Origin: Eggerthellaceae bacterium
GTDB taxonomy: Bacteria; Actinomycetota; Coriobacteriia; Coriobacteriales; Eggerthellaceae
Assembly: GCA_017511465.1 (NCBI GenBank)
Contig: JAFWJU010000108.1
Location: 1-34,904, forward strand
Reading direction: 5' to 3'
DNA length: 34,904 bases
Shown: positions 1 to 7,278 of the stretch, one piece after another
Layout: each line of letters begins with the position of its first letter
Numbering within the stretch: position 1 is the first letter of the stretch
Program-made: the position numbers and the translations under genes
The notes under the pieces: model-generated
What the model saw: only the letters and a program-made list of their open reading frames with translations
The model's database searches: none
What the model was told of the DNA's origin: nothing

Positions 1-168
1 AAAAAGCCTCCTATGCGAAGCTGCCAGTCTAGCGCTTTACGCGAAAGGATTCCACCCTTGGTAGACAAGGTTTACAAATGCATCAAATTTCTCATTTGAA
101 ATGCGGTTATGCGTCAAACGCTGATTGTCGCGATATAGCCCGCCAACATGAAAGCCGCTACATGAGCT

Positions 169-420
169 TTATTGAATACCAACCCACTGAGAAATGTACA
201 TCACGAGGAACGGCGCGATGATAGCCATGACGATAAAGAGGAGAATGAAGGGAAGACCGACACCCGTCATTCTCTTCATCGACTCCTTGAAGCTTTTTGA
301 TTGGATTCCGTCAGTTTCCTTTTTCTTCCCTGAGGATTTGCCACTTGTTTTAGGCGGCTCCCAATCGTCAGGGCGTCGCGCTGCAGCAGCTTGTGCGGGT
401 GTCATCTTCTTCTTGGCCAT
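169..420 (-). CDS. small single-pass membrane protein, unknown function
   Basis: Predicted 83-residue protein of unknown function. The first half is basic and hydrophilic (starts MAKKKMTPAQ, rich in Lys/Ser/Gly). Residues from about 53 onward form one strong hydrophobic segment (GLPFILLFIVMAIIAPFLVM), so it is probably a single-pass membrane protein. An in-frame ATG exists 27 nt further upstream, but the ATG at 420 is preceded by an AGGCAGGAA-like ribosome site and gives the typical KKK start, so I prefer it. It lies downstream of the pts operon on the same strand but is separated from it by a strong hairpin (524-552) and its own upstream inverted repeat (454-476), so it is probably transcribed separately. 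No family recognised. Confidence 0.6.
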   Translation of the reverse strand: MAKKKMTPAQAAAARRPDDWEPPKTSGKSSGKKKETDGIQSKSFKESMKRMTGVGLPFILLFIVMAIIAPFLVMYISQWVGIQ

Positions 421-453
421 GCGTTCCTGCCTTTCGTACTGAATCAATGTAGC

Positions 454-476
454 ACGTCATGCGCAAACGATGACGT
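454..476. promoter_or_regulatory. perfect inverted repeat upstream of the small membrane protein gene
   Basis: ACGTCAT (454-460) and ATGACGT (470-476) are perfect 7-bp inverted arms separated by 9 nt. They lie 34-56 bp upstream of the start codon at 420, where an operator would sit. No T-run follows, so a terminator is less likely. The regulator is unknown. Confidence 0.35.
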
Positions 477-523
477 TCGGTTCTGACAAATGGGGAAATA
501 CGACACAAGGGCCATCCGACAAG

Positions 524-552
524 AAAGGCGCCGTGCATGGCACGGCGCCTTT
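524..552 (-). terminator. hairpin terminator of the fructose PTS operon
   Basis: A perfect 13-bp stem (524-536 with 540-552) and a 3-nt loop lie 25 bp past the ptsI stop codon. On the minus strand the stem ends in TTT followed by CTTGT, a short U-tract. The plus strand also has TTTT next to the stem, so it could act in both directions. It separates ptsI from the small membrane protein gene. Confidence 0.75.
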
Positions 553-577
553 TGCTGGTTGCGTTGTTCGACGCACG

Positions 578-2284
578 TTACCGAGCGGCCTCCTGAAGCG
601 CATCGTACACTTCCGTAGCTGTTTTCAGCTGCATGACCTTTTCTGCCAAGGCGCAAGCCTCGTCTTTCGTCCACAACGAGATGGCCTTGCGCGTGGCAAG
701 GACGCTCGTGGCCGAAACCGAGTACTCGCCCAGGCCGAACGCGATCCACAGCGGAACGAGCATGGGATCGGCTGCAGACTCGCCGCACATGCCCACTTGG
801 ATGCCCGCGGCATTGCCGGCGGAGATGACGTTGCGGATGCTGCGCAGCACGGCAGGATTGCACGTCGAGTACAGGTAGCGGACCTTGTCGTTACCGCGGT
901 CGGCGCACATCGTGTAACCGGTGAGGTCGTTGGTTCCGATGCTGAAGAAGTCGGCTTCCTCGGCCAGCAAGTCGGCAATGACCGCCGCTGCCGGGGTTTC
1001 GACCATGACGCCGATCTGGATGTCGGGATTGTACGCGACGCCCTCTTGGTCGAACTCCTGCATGTAGCGCTTGACGAGCGCCTTCACGGCCGTCAGCTCG
1101 TCGACGCACGTGACGAGCGGCACCATGATGCGGATTTCGCCGAACGCGCTCGCGCGAAGCAGGGCACGCAACTGGGTGCGGTACACGTCTTCGCGGGCCA
1201 GGCAATAGCGGATGGCGCGGAAGCCCATGAACGGGTTGTCCTCGCGCTCGAGGCCCATGTACTCGATTTCCTTGTCGCCGCCGATGTCGAGCGTGCGGAT
1301 GATGAGCGGCTTGTTCTTGCAGATGAGCGCTGCTTTCTTGTAAGCCTCGAACTGCTGGTCCTCCGTCGGCATCGACGTGGAGTCCATGAACAGGAACTCG
1401 GTGCGGAACAAGCCGATGCCCTCGGCATCGCGTTCCATCGCCTGCGCGGCGTCTTCGGGCTTGCCGATGTTGGCGAACAGCTCGACCTGCTCGCCCGATG
1501 CGGTGACCGAACGGCAGCCGATGAACTTCACGAGCTCGGCGCGCTCGGCGATGAACGCGGCTTGCGCCTCGCGGGCGGCCTCAAGCTGCTCTTCGGTCGG
1601 GTCGACCGTGACAACGCCCGTGCTGCCGTCGACGATGACCTGGTCGCCATCGGCCAGCCGGTGGCAAACGCCCGCAATCGACAACACAGCCGGGATTTCC
1701 ATGGCGCGCGCGAGAATGGCGGAATGGCTCGTGAGGCCACCCGTCTCGGTGATGACGGCCTCGACGGCGCCGGGGCGGATGCCCGCCGTCATCGACGGCG
1801 TCAGGTCGTGCGTGACGACGATGCTGCCAAGCGGCAACGTGCCCATGTCGACCGGGCGCTTGTTCAGCAACTCGGCGAGCACGCCCGTCTTCACGTCGCG
1901 CACGTCGGTGGCGCGTTGCATGGTCAGCTCGTCGCCCGTGGCCTCGAACATCGTGGCGAACATGTCGCAGATCTGGACAAGCGCGTCTTCGGCGCACATG
2001 CCGCCCTCGATGAGCTTGACCATTTCGCCTTTCATGTACGGGTCGCTGATCATTACGACGTGGCCGATGAGGATTTCGGCTTCCTTCTCGCCGACGGACT
2101 CGCGCATGACGGCAGCTTGCTCGTTGGTGTACTCGATGTAGTTTTCGATGGCAGCACCCAAACGCTCAGCTTCGGCAGCTGTGTCCTCGACGGTGCTGCT
2201 GACGTACTCGAGCACCGGCTCCTCGACGACAACGACGCTCCCGATGCCGATGCCGGCACTGGCAGCGGTTCCCTTGAATTCCAT
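578..2284 (-). CDS. ptsI: phosphoenolpyruvate-protein phosphotransferase (PTS Enzyme I)
   Basis: Cytoplasmic Enzyme I, which takes phosphate from PEP onto a histidine and passes it to HPr. It has 568 residues, normal for the family. The phosphohistidine motif GGLTSHSAILAR is present (His at about 187), preceded by the N-terminal HPr-binding domain. The C-terminal PEP-binding TIM barrel has FRTEFLFMD, a FSIGTNDLTGY segment and the conserved GMCGES cysteine motif. The ATG overlaps the ptsH stop codon by one base (TAATG), indicating translational coupling. It is the last gene of fruK-fruAB-ptsH-ptsI. Carrying EI and HPr inside a fructose operon suggests that this may be the cell's main or only PTS, which I infer and cannot test here. 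Confidence 0.97.
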   Translation of the reverse strand: MEFKGTAASAGIGIGSVVVVEEPVLEYVSSTVEDTAAEAERLGAAIENYIEYTNEQAAVMRESVGEKEAEILIGHVVMISDPYMKGEMVKLIEGGMCAEDALVQICDMFATMFEATGDELTMQRATDVRDVKTGVLAELLNKRPVDMGTLPLGSIVVTHDLTPSMTAGIRPGAVEAVITETGGLTSHSAILARAMEIPAVLSIAGVCHRLADGDQVIVDGSTGVVTVDPTEEQLEAAREAQAAFIAERAELVKFIGCRSVTASGEQVELFANIGKPEDAAQAMERDAEGIGLFRTEFLFMDSTSMPTEDQQFEAYKKAALICKNKPLIIRTLDIGGDKEIEYMGLEREDNPFMGFRAIRYCLAREDVYRTQLRALLRASAFGEIRIMVPLVTCVDELTAVKALVKRYMQEFDQEGVAYNPDIQIGVMVETPAAAVIADLLAEEADFFSIGTNDLTGYTMCADRGNDKVRYLYSTCNPAVLRSIRNVISAGNAAGIQVGMCGESAADPMLVPLWIAFGLGEYSVSATSVLATRKAISLWTKDEACALAEKVMQLKTATEVYDALQEAAR

Positions 2285-2547
2285 TAGTCACCCATTCCGG
2301 CTGCGATGAAGTCGACAACGGCACGGCCGGCTTCGGCTTCCTGTGCGCCTTCGGCGCGGATTTCGATTTCCTCGCCGCACTTGATGCCGGCGGCCATGAT
2401 GGCCATCAGCGAGTTGCCGGGAATCTCGGCGCCATTGCGCACGATGGTGACGGTGGCATCGTACTTGCCGACCTCACCCACGAGCAGGCTGGCAGGGCGC
2501 ATATGGAAGCCCTGCGGATTAACAAGCGTAACTTTCTCGGAGAACAT
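2284..2547 (-). CDS. ptsH: phosphocarrier protein HPr
   Basis: 87-residue HPr, the phosphate shuttle between Enzyme I and the fructose EIIA domain. The active-site His15 lies in GFHMRPAS, with Met where most HPr proteins have Ala. Ser46 is present in GNSLMAIMA, the position phosphorylated by HPr kinase in Firmicutes; no HPr kinase gene is in this window. The start at 2547 is chosen over an upstream ATG because it has a GAAAGGA ribosome site at good spacing and gives the canonical HPr N-terminus. It sits between fruAB and ptsI, whose ATG overlaps its stop codon. Confidence 0.96.
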   Translation of the reverse strand: MFSEKVTLVNPQGFHMRPASLLVGEVGKYDATVTIVRNGAEIPGNSLMAIMAAGIKCGEEIEIRAEGAQEAEAGRAVVDFIAAGMGD

Positions 2548-2571
2548 GGCGGATCCTTTCTCTTTCCTTGA

Positions 2572-2596
2572 GGGGAGGTCGCGCTGCGCCCTCCCC
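2572..2596 (-). other. hairpin between fruAB and ptsH
   Basis: GGGGAGG (2572-2578) and CCTCCCC (2590-2596) form a 7-bp GC-rich stem with an 11-nt loop in the 93-bp gap between the fruAB stop and the ptsH start. There is no T-run, so it may be an mRNA processing or stability element that sets ptsHI level relative to fruAB. Function is inferred only. Confidence 0.35.
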
Positions 2597-2640
2597 GATT
2601 TCCCAACAGCAGGCAAGTCGCCGAACTGGCTCGCTGCCCT

Positions 2641-4623
2641 TTACGCCTCGGCGGCGATTTCTTCGGAGATCTTCTCCTCTTCGGGGGTGACCTTCTTCTT
2701 CAGGATGCGCAGCATCAAGGCGCCCACGACAGCGCCGACGACCAAAGCGACGAGGTACATCGGCCAATTGCCGACCACGGCGAACACGAAGATGCCGCCG
2801 TGCGGGGCCATGAGCGTGCACCCGAAGAACATCGAGATGGCACCGGCGACGGCACTGCCGATGACGCATGCGGGGATGACGCGCAGCGGGTCGGCAGCGG
2901 CGTACGGGATGGCGCCTTCGGTGATGAACGACAGGCCCATGATGTAGTTGACGGGAGCACTCTTGAGCTCGGTCTCGGTCCAACGGTCCTTGAAGAACGT
3001 GCAGGCAAGGGCGATTGCCAGCGGCGGCACCATGCCGCCGATCATGACAGCTGCCATCATGTCGTAGTTGCCAAGCTCGATCGATGCCAAGCCGAACAGG
3101 TACGCTGCCTTGTTGATGGGACCGCCCATGTCGATGGCCATCATGCCACCCAGCAGCAAGCCGAGCAGGATCTTGGCGTCGCCCAAGCCGGTGAGGAACT
3201 CGCCGATGCCCACGTTGATAGCGATCATGATGGGGTTGATGGCGCACATGAACACGCCGATAAACGCCAAGCCGACCAGCGGGAAGATGAGCATGGGCTT
3301 CATGCCGTCAAGCGCCTGCGGAATGTGCTCGCAGACCTTTTCGAACCACAGCATGAAGTAGCCGCCCGCGAAGCCGGCGAGCAGGGCGCCCAGGAAGCCG
3401 GCGGAAACTGCCTGGCCGGACGGCTCGCCGAACGTGCAACCGGCAGCCGCCATGGCGCCGCCGACGAAACCGACGAGCAAGCCGGGACGGTCGGCAATCG
3501 AACGGCCGATGTAGCCGGCGAGGATGGCCAGCATGAAGCCGAAGCTGATGCCGCCAATGCCCTTGAACCAAGCGGCAACGGGCGTGTTGGAACCGAAGTT
3601 GCCGTCTTGCGGCGCACCCATGATGGTGTCGATGAGGAACGCCAACGCGATGAAGATGCCGCCTGCCACGACGAAGGGCAGCATGTGGCTGACGCCTTCC
3701 ATCAAGTGCTTGTAAACCTGGCGGCCGATGCTCTCGCCCTCGGCGGAGTCGCTTGCCGCCTCGGCGGCGCCTGTGTGATGGTACACGGGAGCCTCGCCCG
3801 ACAGGGCGCGGTTGATCAGCTCTTCGGGCTTGTTGATGCCGTCGGCGACCTTGGTGATGACCGTCTTCTTGCCGTCGAAGCGAGCCATCTCGACGTTCTT
3901 GTCGGCGGCCACGATGATGCCGTCGGCTGCTTCGATTTCCTCCTTGGTGAGGACGTTCTTCGCGCCGCCCGAGCCGTTGGTCTCGACCTTGATGGTCACG
4001 CCCATCTTCTCGGCTTGCTGGACGAGTGCCTCGGCGGCCATGTACGTGTGGGCGATGCCCGTGGGGCATGCCGTCACGCCGAGGACCTGGATGTGGTCGG
4101 CAGCAGCAGGCGCCGCAGCCGCTGCCGCTGCGGGAGCGGCTTCCTCTGCGGGCTCTTCCTCGGGGAACTTCTCGCGCTCCTTGTCGTCGATGAGCTTCAG
4201 GAACTCCTCGGGGCTCTGGGCGGCGAGCAGCTGGTTGCGCCAGTCGACGTCCATGAGCATGGTCATGAGGCGCGCGAGCACTTCGAGGTGCACTTCGCCG
4301 TCGCTCGGCGCGGCGATCATGAACAGCAGCATGCTCGGCTGTCCGTCGGGCGCCTCGTAGTCGACGCCGTCGGGTACGGTGATTGCCGCGAGCGCCGGCT
4401 TTGCGACGGCGTCGGTCTTGGCATGCGGAATGGCCATCCCCTCGCCGATTGCCGTGGTGCCGCCCGCCTCGCGGGCCAGGATGGCCTCGCGGTACGTTTC
4501 GACGTCATTCAGGTTTCCAGCTCCCTCGTGCAAGCTGATGAGCTTTTCGATGGCATCGGGTTTCGAAGCCACCGAAACGCCAAGCTCAATCGCCTCGGGA
4601 GCCAACAAATCGGTGATTCTCAT
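2641..4623 (-). CDS. fruA: fructose-specific PTS enzyme EIIABC
   Basis: 660-residue membrane permease that imports fructose and phosphorylates it to fructose-1-phosphate. Domain order is EIIA (about 1-150, phosphohistidine His67 in GMAIPHAKTD), an Ala/Glu-rich linker (about 153-176), EIIB (about 177-275, phosphocysteine Cys186 in ACPTGIAHT), and EIIC (about 310-645, multi-spanning, with the family motif APHGGIFVF near the end). All three phosphotransfer domains are therefore on one chain, as in many Gram-positive fructose/mannitol-class permeases. The start has a strong AGGAGGGG ribosome site. It follows fruK by 58 bp and precedes ptsH. The substrate is assigned from sequence type and the fruK neighbour; a mannose/tagatose relative is less likely. 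Confidence 0.95.
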   Translation of the reverse strand: MRITDLLAPEAIELGVSVASKPDAIEKLISLHEGAGNLNDVETYREAILAREAGGTTAIGEGMAIPHAKTDAVAKPALAAITVPDGVDYEAPDGQPSMLLFMIAAPSDGEVHLEVLARLMTMLMDVDWRNQLLAAQSPEEFLKLIDDKEREKFPEEEPAEEAAPAAAAAAAPAAADHIQVLGVTACPTGIAHTYMAAEALVQQAEKMGVTIKVETNGSGGAKNVLTKEEIEAADGIIVAADKNVEMARFDGKKTVITKVADGINKPEELINRALSGEAPVYHHTGAAEAASDSAEGESIGRQVYKHLMEGVSHMLPFVVAGGIFIALAFLIDTIMGAPQDGNFGSNTPVAAWFKGIGGISFGFMLAILAGYIGRSIADRPGLLVGFVGGAMAAAGCTFGEPSGQAVSAGFLGALLAGFAGGYFMLWFEKVCEHIPQALDGMKPMLIFPLVGLAFIGVFMCAINPIMIAINVGIGEFLTGLGDAKILLGLLLGGMMAIDMGGPINKAAYLFGLASIELGNYDMMAAVMIGGMVPPLAIALACTFFKDRWTETELKSAPVNYIMGLSFITEGAIPYAAADPLRVIPACVIGSAVAGAISMFFGCTLMAPHGGIFVFAVVGNWPMYLVALVVGAVVGALMLRILKKKVTPEEEKISEEIAAEA

Positions 4624-4681
4624 GGGATTCCCCTCCTATGTGGTCACCTTCACCGCGTCGTGCGCCGCGGCAGCGCTGTTG

Positions 4682-5635
4682 CTAAGAATCAAGCCGCTCG
4701 AGCAGCTCATTCACCAAATCTGCGGGGGCGAGCCCCGGTGAGAACGCCGTGGCGCTCCCACATGCCTGCGCCAACTTGTAGGCGCTCTCGTAAGCCTCTT
4801 CTTCGCCAAGGCCCTTCTCGATGGCGCGTACGTAACCCTCGACGAATCCGGCGACGGTACTGTCGCCCGCGCCGACGCTGTTGACGAGCGTGCCCTTGAT
4901 GACGGGCGCGCTTTGCAGCCTGCCCGTGGCGTCGAGCAGCAAGCTGCCCTTGCCGCCTCGGCTGACGAGCACGTTTTGCGCACCGCGTTCGCGCAACATG
5001 CGAGCACCCTCCTCGAGCGCCGCCTCGTCGTCGGGATCGCAGCCCGTGATTTCGGCGAGCTCCTCGTCGTTGGGCTTCACGAGGAACGGGTGGTATGGAA
5101 GCGACTGCATGAGCACTTCCTCGGTCGCGTCGACGACCACATGTATGCCCCGCCCGTCGAGCTTTGCCATGATGCGCGCATAGATGTCCTTCGGCGTTCC
5201 CTTGGGGACACCGCCCGAAAGGATGACGAAGTCGCCTTCCTGCACGTCGGCGAGCTTCTCGAAGAACTCGTTGAGAGACTTGTCGTCGATGGGAGCGCCG
5301 CCCGCGTTCACCGCGGTTTCGACGTCGTCATCGGAACCTGCCGTCGTGCCCTTCAGCTTGGCGTTGACGCGGGTGTTGCCCTGCGGCAGATGAACGAAAC
5401 CCGTGGGGATGCCGTCTTCCTGCAGTGCAGCCTCGAGCGCCGCGCCGGTCCATCCGGCCACGAAACCCCATGCGGTGCTGGTGCGGCCAAGGTTGCGTAG
5501 GACGTACGAGACGTTCACGCCCTTCCCGCCGAAATAGAACTCCTGCGTGAGCGATCGGTTGACTTTTCCAATCTCCAGGTTTTGAACCTGCATGACGCAG
5601 TCAATCGCGGGATTGAATGTGACGGTATAGATCAT
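4682..5635 (-). CDS. fruK: 1-phosphofructokinase
   Basis: 317-residue PfkB-family sugar kinase converting fructose-1-phosphate to fructose-1,6-bisphosphate, the step after the fructose PTS. Visible features are the N-terminal YTVTFNPAID, the GGKGVNVS glycine motif of the sugar site (about residues 37-44), and the C-terminal catalytic motif NSVGAGDSTVAGF with the Asp base. The start at 5635 has an AAGGGTGG ribosome site; an upstream in-frame ATG at 5674 has no such support. It is the first gene of the operon, with a candidate operator upstream (5676-5698). Confidence 0.95.
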   Translation of the reverse strand: MIYTVTFNPAIDCVMQVQNLEIGKVNRSLTQEFYFGGKGVNVSYVLRNLGRTSTAWGFVAGWTGAALEAALQEDGIPTGFVHLPQGNTRVNAKLKGTTAGSDDDVETAVNAGGAPIDDKSLNEFFEKLADVQEGDFVILSGGVPKGTPKDIYARIMAKLDGRGIHVVVDATEEVLMQSLPYHPFLVKPNDEELAEITGCDPDDEAALEEGARMLRERGAQNVLVSRGGKGSLLLDATGRLQSAPVIKGTLVNSVGAGDSTVAGFVEGYVRAIEKGLGEEEAYESAYKLAQACGSATAFSPGLAPADLVNELLERLDS

Positions 5636-5675
5636 GGAGCCACCCTTCCGCAGCTCGGGATACCGCTTCATCATA

Positions 5676-5698
5676 CGTTATAAACGCGCTGAATAACG
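5676..5698. promoter_or_regulatory. candidate operator of the fructose PTS operon
   Basis: CGTTAT (5676-5681) and ATAACG (5693-5698) are perfect 6-bp inverted arms separated by 11 bp, about 40-63 bp upstream of the fruK start. No FruR/DeoR-type regulator gene is in the window, so the binding protein is unknown. A TATGAT box lies next to it on the minus strand, but I could not pair it with a convincing -35. Confidence 0.4.
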
Positions 5699-5789
5699 CG
5701 GCGAATCTCATATTTTCAGCACGTTTTGAGCAGCTTCGTCCCAGCCATGCGAAATTGGAACAGGAGGCGGGGTGACAGGGGGCGGTTCG

Positions 5790-7157
5790 CTAATCGGCCC
5801 AGTAGTCGGTGGGCTCGTACTTCTTGACAAGCTCGAGGCGCAGCGCCTCGATGGTCGAGCAGTTGGCGATGACGGTGACAGGCTCATCCATTGCAGCGAT
5901 ATCGCGCACGATTGCGGCATAGTCGGTTTGCACGCGCATGTTCTCGTCGGGAACGCCTGCACGCGCCAAGCGGGCGCGCATGTCCTCGTAACACGGACCG
6001 CCCACGACGACCTTGGCCTGCGGGCCCATGAGCTTCTCCCAGCGCACGCCTTCGATCCATTCGGTGCTGATGCCGTCCATGATCTCGTTGCCCAGCATGC
6101 ACACGAAGTTCGTCGGCGGATGTTCCTCGGACACGAGCATGTTGACCAGCTGGTTGCAACCGGCGGTGTTCTTCATCAGCAGCAGTCGGGTCTGCGTGCC
6201 GTCGACATCGAAGATCTCGAAACGATGCGCCGCATGCGTGAAATGTGCGAGGGCGGCACCGGCTTGGTCGATGGGCACGCCCAGCGTGACGAGCCCCGCA
6301 AGCGCAGCGGCCGCGTTGTACAAATCGTAGCCTGCGCGCACGTTCACCGGGAAGCGAAGGGGCATGCCGTTGACGCGCACGGAGATTTCGCAGCTCTTCT
6401 CCTGCTTTGCGTCGACTCCCGTGATGGCGATATCCGCCGCATGGTGGGTGTACCCGCATGCAGGGCACGAGAAATCGCCCAGATGGGCGAACGTGCGATG
6501 CGAGAACTGCAACGGCTTGCCGCACTTGACGCAGGAGACTTCCTCGTCCTGGTCGGCCACGCCTTCCTCGTAAGGATCGCACTCGAGGCCGTACCACACC
6601 ACCTTGTTTGGCACGGCATCGGCTATGGACGCCGTCACCTGGCAGTCGGCATCGAGCACGAGCACCGTGTCGGGCACCTGCAATATGGCCTCGATGATGT
6701 AGTCGCGGGCCGTCGTCCACGTGGGATACCGGTCGACTTGGTCGCGGTAGAGGTTCGTCACGACGAGGACCTGCGGGTGCATGGCGGGCAGCAGCGTTTT
6801 CGTCGCGCCCTCGTCGCTTTCGATGACGGCCCAATCGCTCTTGCGCTGGCCGCCGAGCGTGCTGTCGAGGCACAGCGTCGTGGCTATGCCCTGTGTCATA
6901 TTCGTGCTCGACGGGTCGTACGCCGCCCCGCCGTACGTGTTGATGATGGCCTGCTGAATCATGTGCGTAGTGGTCGTCTTGCCGTTTGTACCCGTGATGA
7001 CGATGGTCTTGTGCCCTTCGCTGAGCTCGCGGACGATGTCGCCGTCAACCTTGAGCGCCAGCATTCCCGGCAGCGCGCGGGCGGTGCGGCCGAGCGCGCG
7101 CATCACCTTGTACGTCGCCTTGCACACAGCGATTGCGGCGGTTTTCTTAACAGACAT
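5790..7157 (-). CDS. murT: MurT-type Mur ligase (lipid II isoglutaminyl synthase catalytic subunit)
   Basis: 455-residue Mur-ligase-fold protein. Known MurT proteins amidate the D-glutamate of lipid II together with the glutaminase GatD. Seen here: the ATP-binding loop TGTNGKTTTT (about residues 55-64), a central zinc ribbon with CVKC and CPAC pairs about 19 residues apart, which is typical of MurT, and a C-terminal MurT domain (DUF1727 type). The start at 7157 is chosen over an ATG 18 nt upstream because it has an AAGGTGG ribosome site. GatD normally lies directly beside murT; here the neighbours are the fruK operon and a divergent UvrA-like gene, so GatD must be elsewhere or absent. Another Mur-ligase-like amide ligase activity is possible. 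Confidence 0.85.
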   Translation of the reverse strand: MSVKKTAAIAVCKATYKVMRALGRTARALPGMLALKVDGDIVRELSEGHKTIVITGTNGKTTTTHMIQQAIINTYGGAAYDPSSTNMTQGIATTLCLDSTLGGQRKSDWAVIESDEGATKTLLPAMHPQVLVVTNLYRDQVDRYPTWTTARDYIIEAILQVPDTVLVLDADCQVTASIADAVPNKVVWYGLECDPYEEGVADQDEEVSCVKCGKPLQFSHRTFAHLGDFSCPACGYTHHAADIAITGVDAKQEKSCEISVRVNGMPLRFPVNVRAGYDLYNAAAALAGLVTLGVPIDQAGAALAHFTHAAHRFEIFDVDGTQTRLLLMKNTAGCNQLVNMLVSEEHPPTNFVCMLGNEIMDGISTEWIEGVRWEKLMGPQAKVVVGGPCYEDMRARLARAGVPDENMRVQTDYAAIVRDIAAMDEPVTVIANCSTIEALRLELVKKYEPTDYWAD

Positions 7158-7278
7158 GGCATCCACCTTCAACATTATCGTTTACCGTTGCAAGTATAGT
7201 CGAAGGCCTGTGGGCATGCGCTTCGGTCATGCGAACGCTATACTGTGCACCTGTTCGATTCATCCCGAGAGGCGAGCG

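Noticed and set aside
1-168. Possible tRNA or coding end at the window start
   Set aside because: No T-loop GGTTCGA-type sequence, no cloverleaf and no supported reading frame; only a weak CAAAT/ATTTG repeat near 85-99.
470-2287. 605-codon open frame on the plus strand opposite ptsI
   Set aside because: Mirror of the real gene: composition is Arg/Ala/Asp/His-rich with no family motif, as expected from GC-rich antisense sequence.
2800-4884. 694-codon open frame on the plus strand opposite fruA
   Set aside because: Antisense shadow of the EIIABC gene; no recognisable domain or ribosome site, and the encoded EIIABC motifs are on the other strand.
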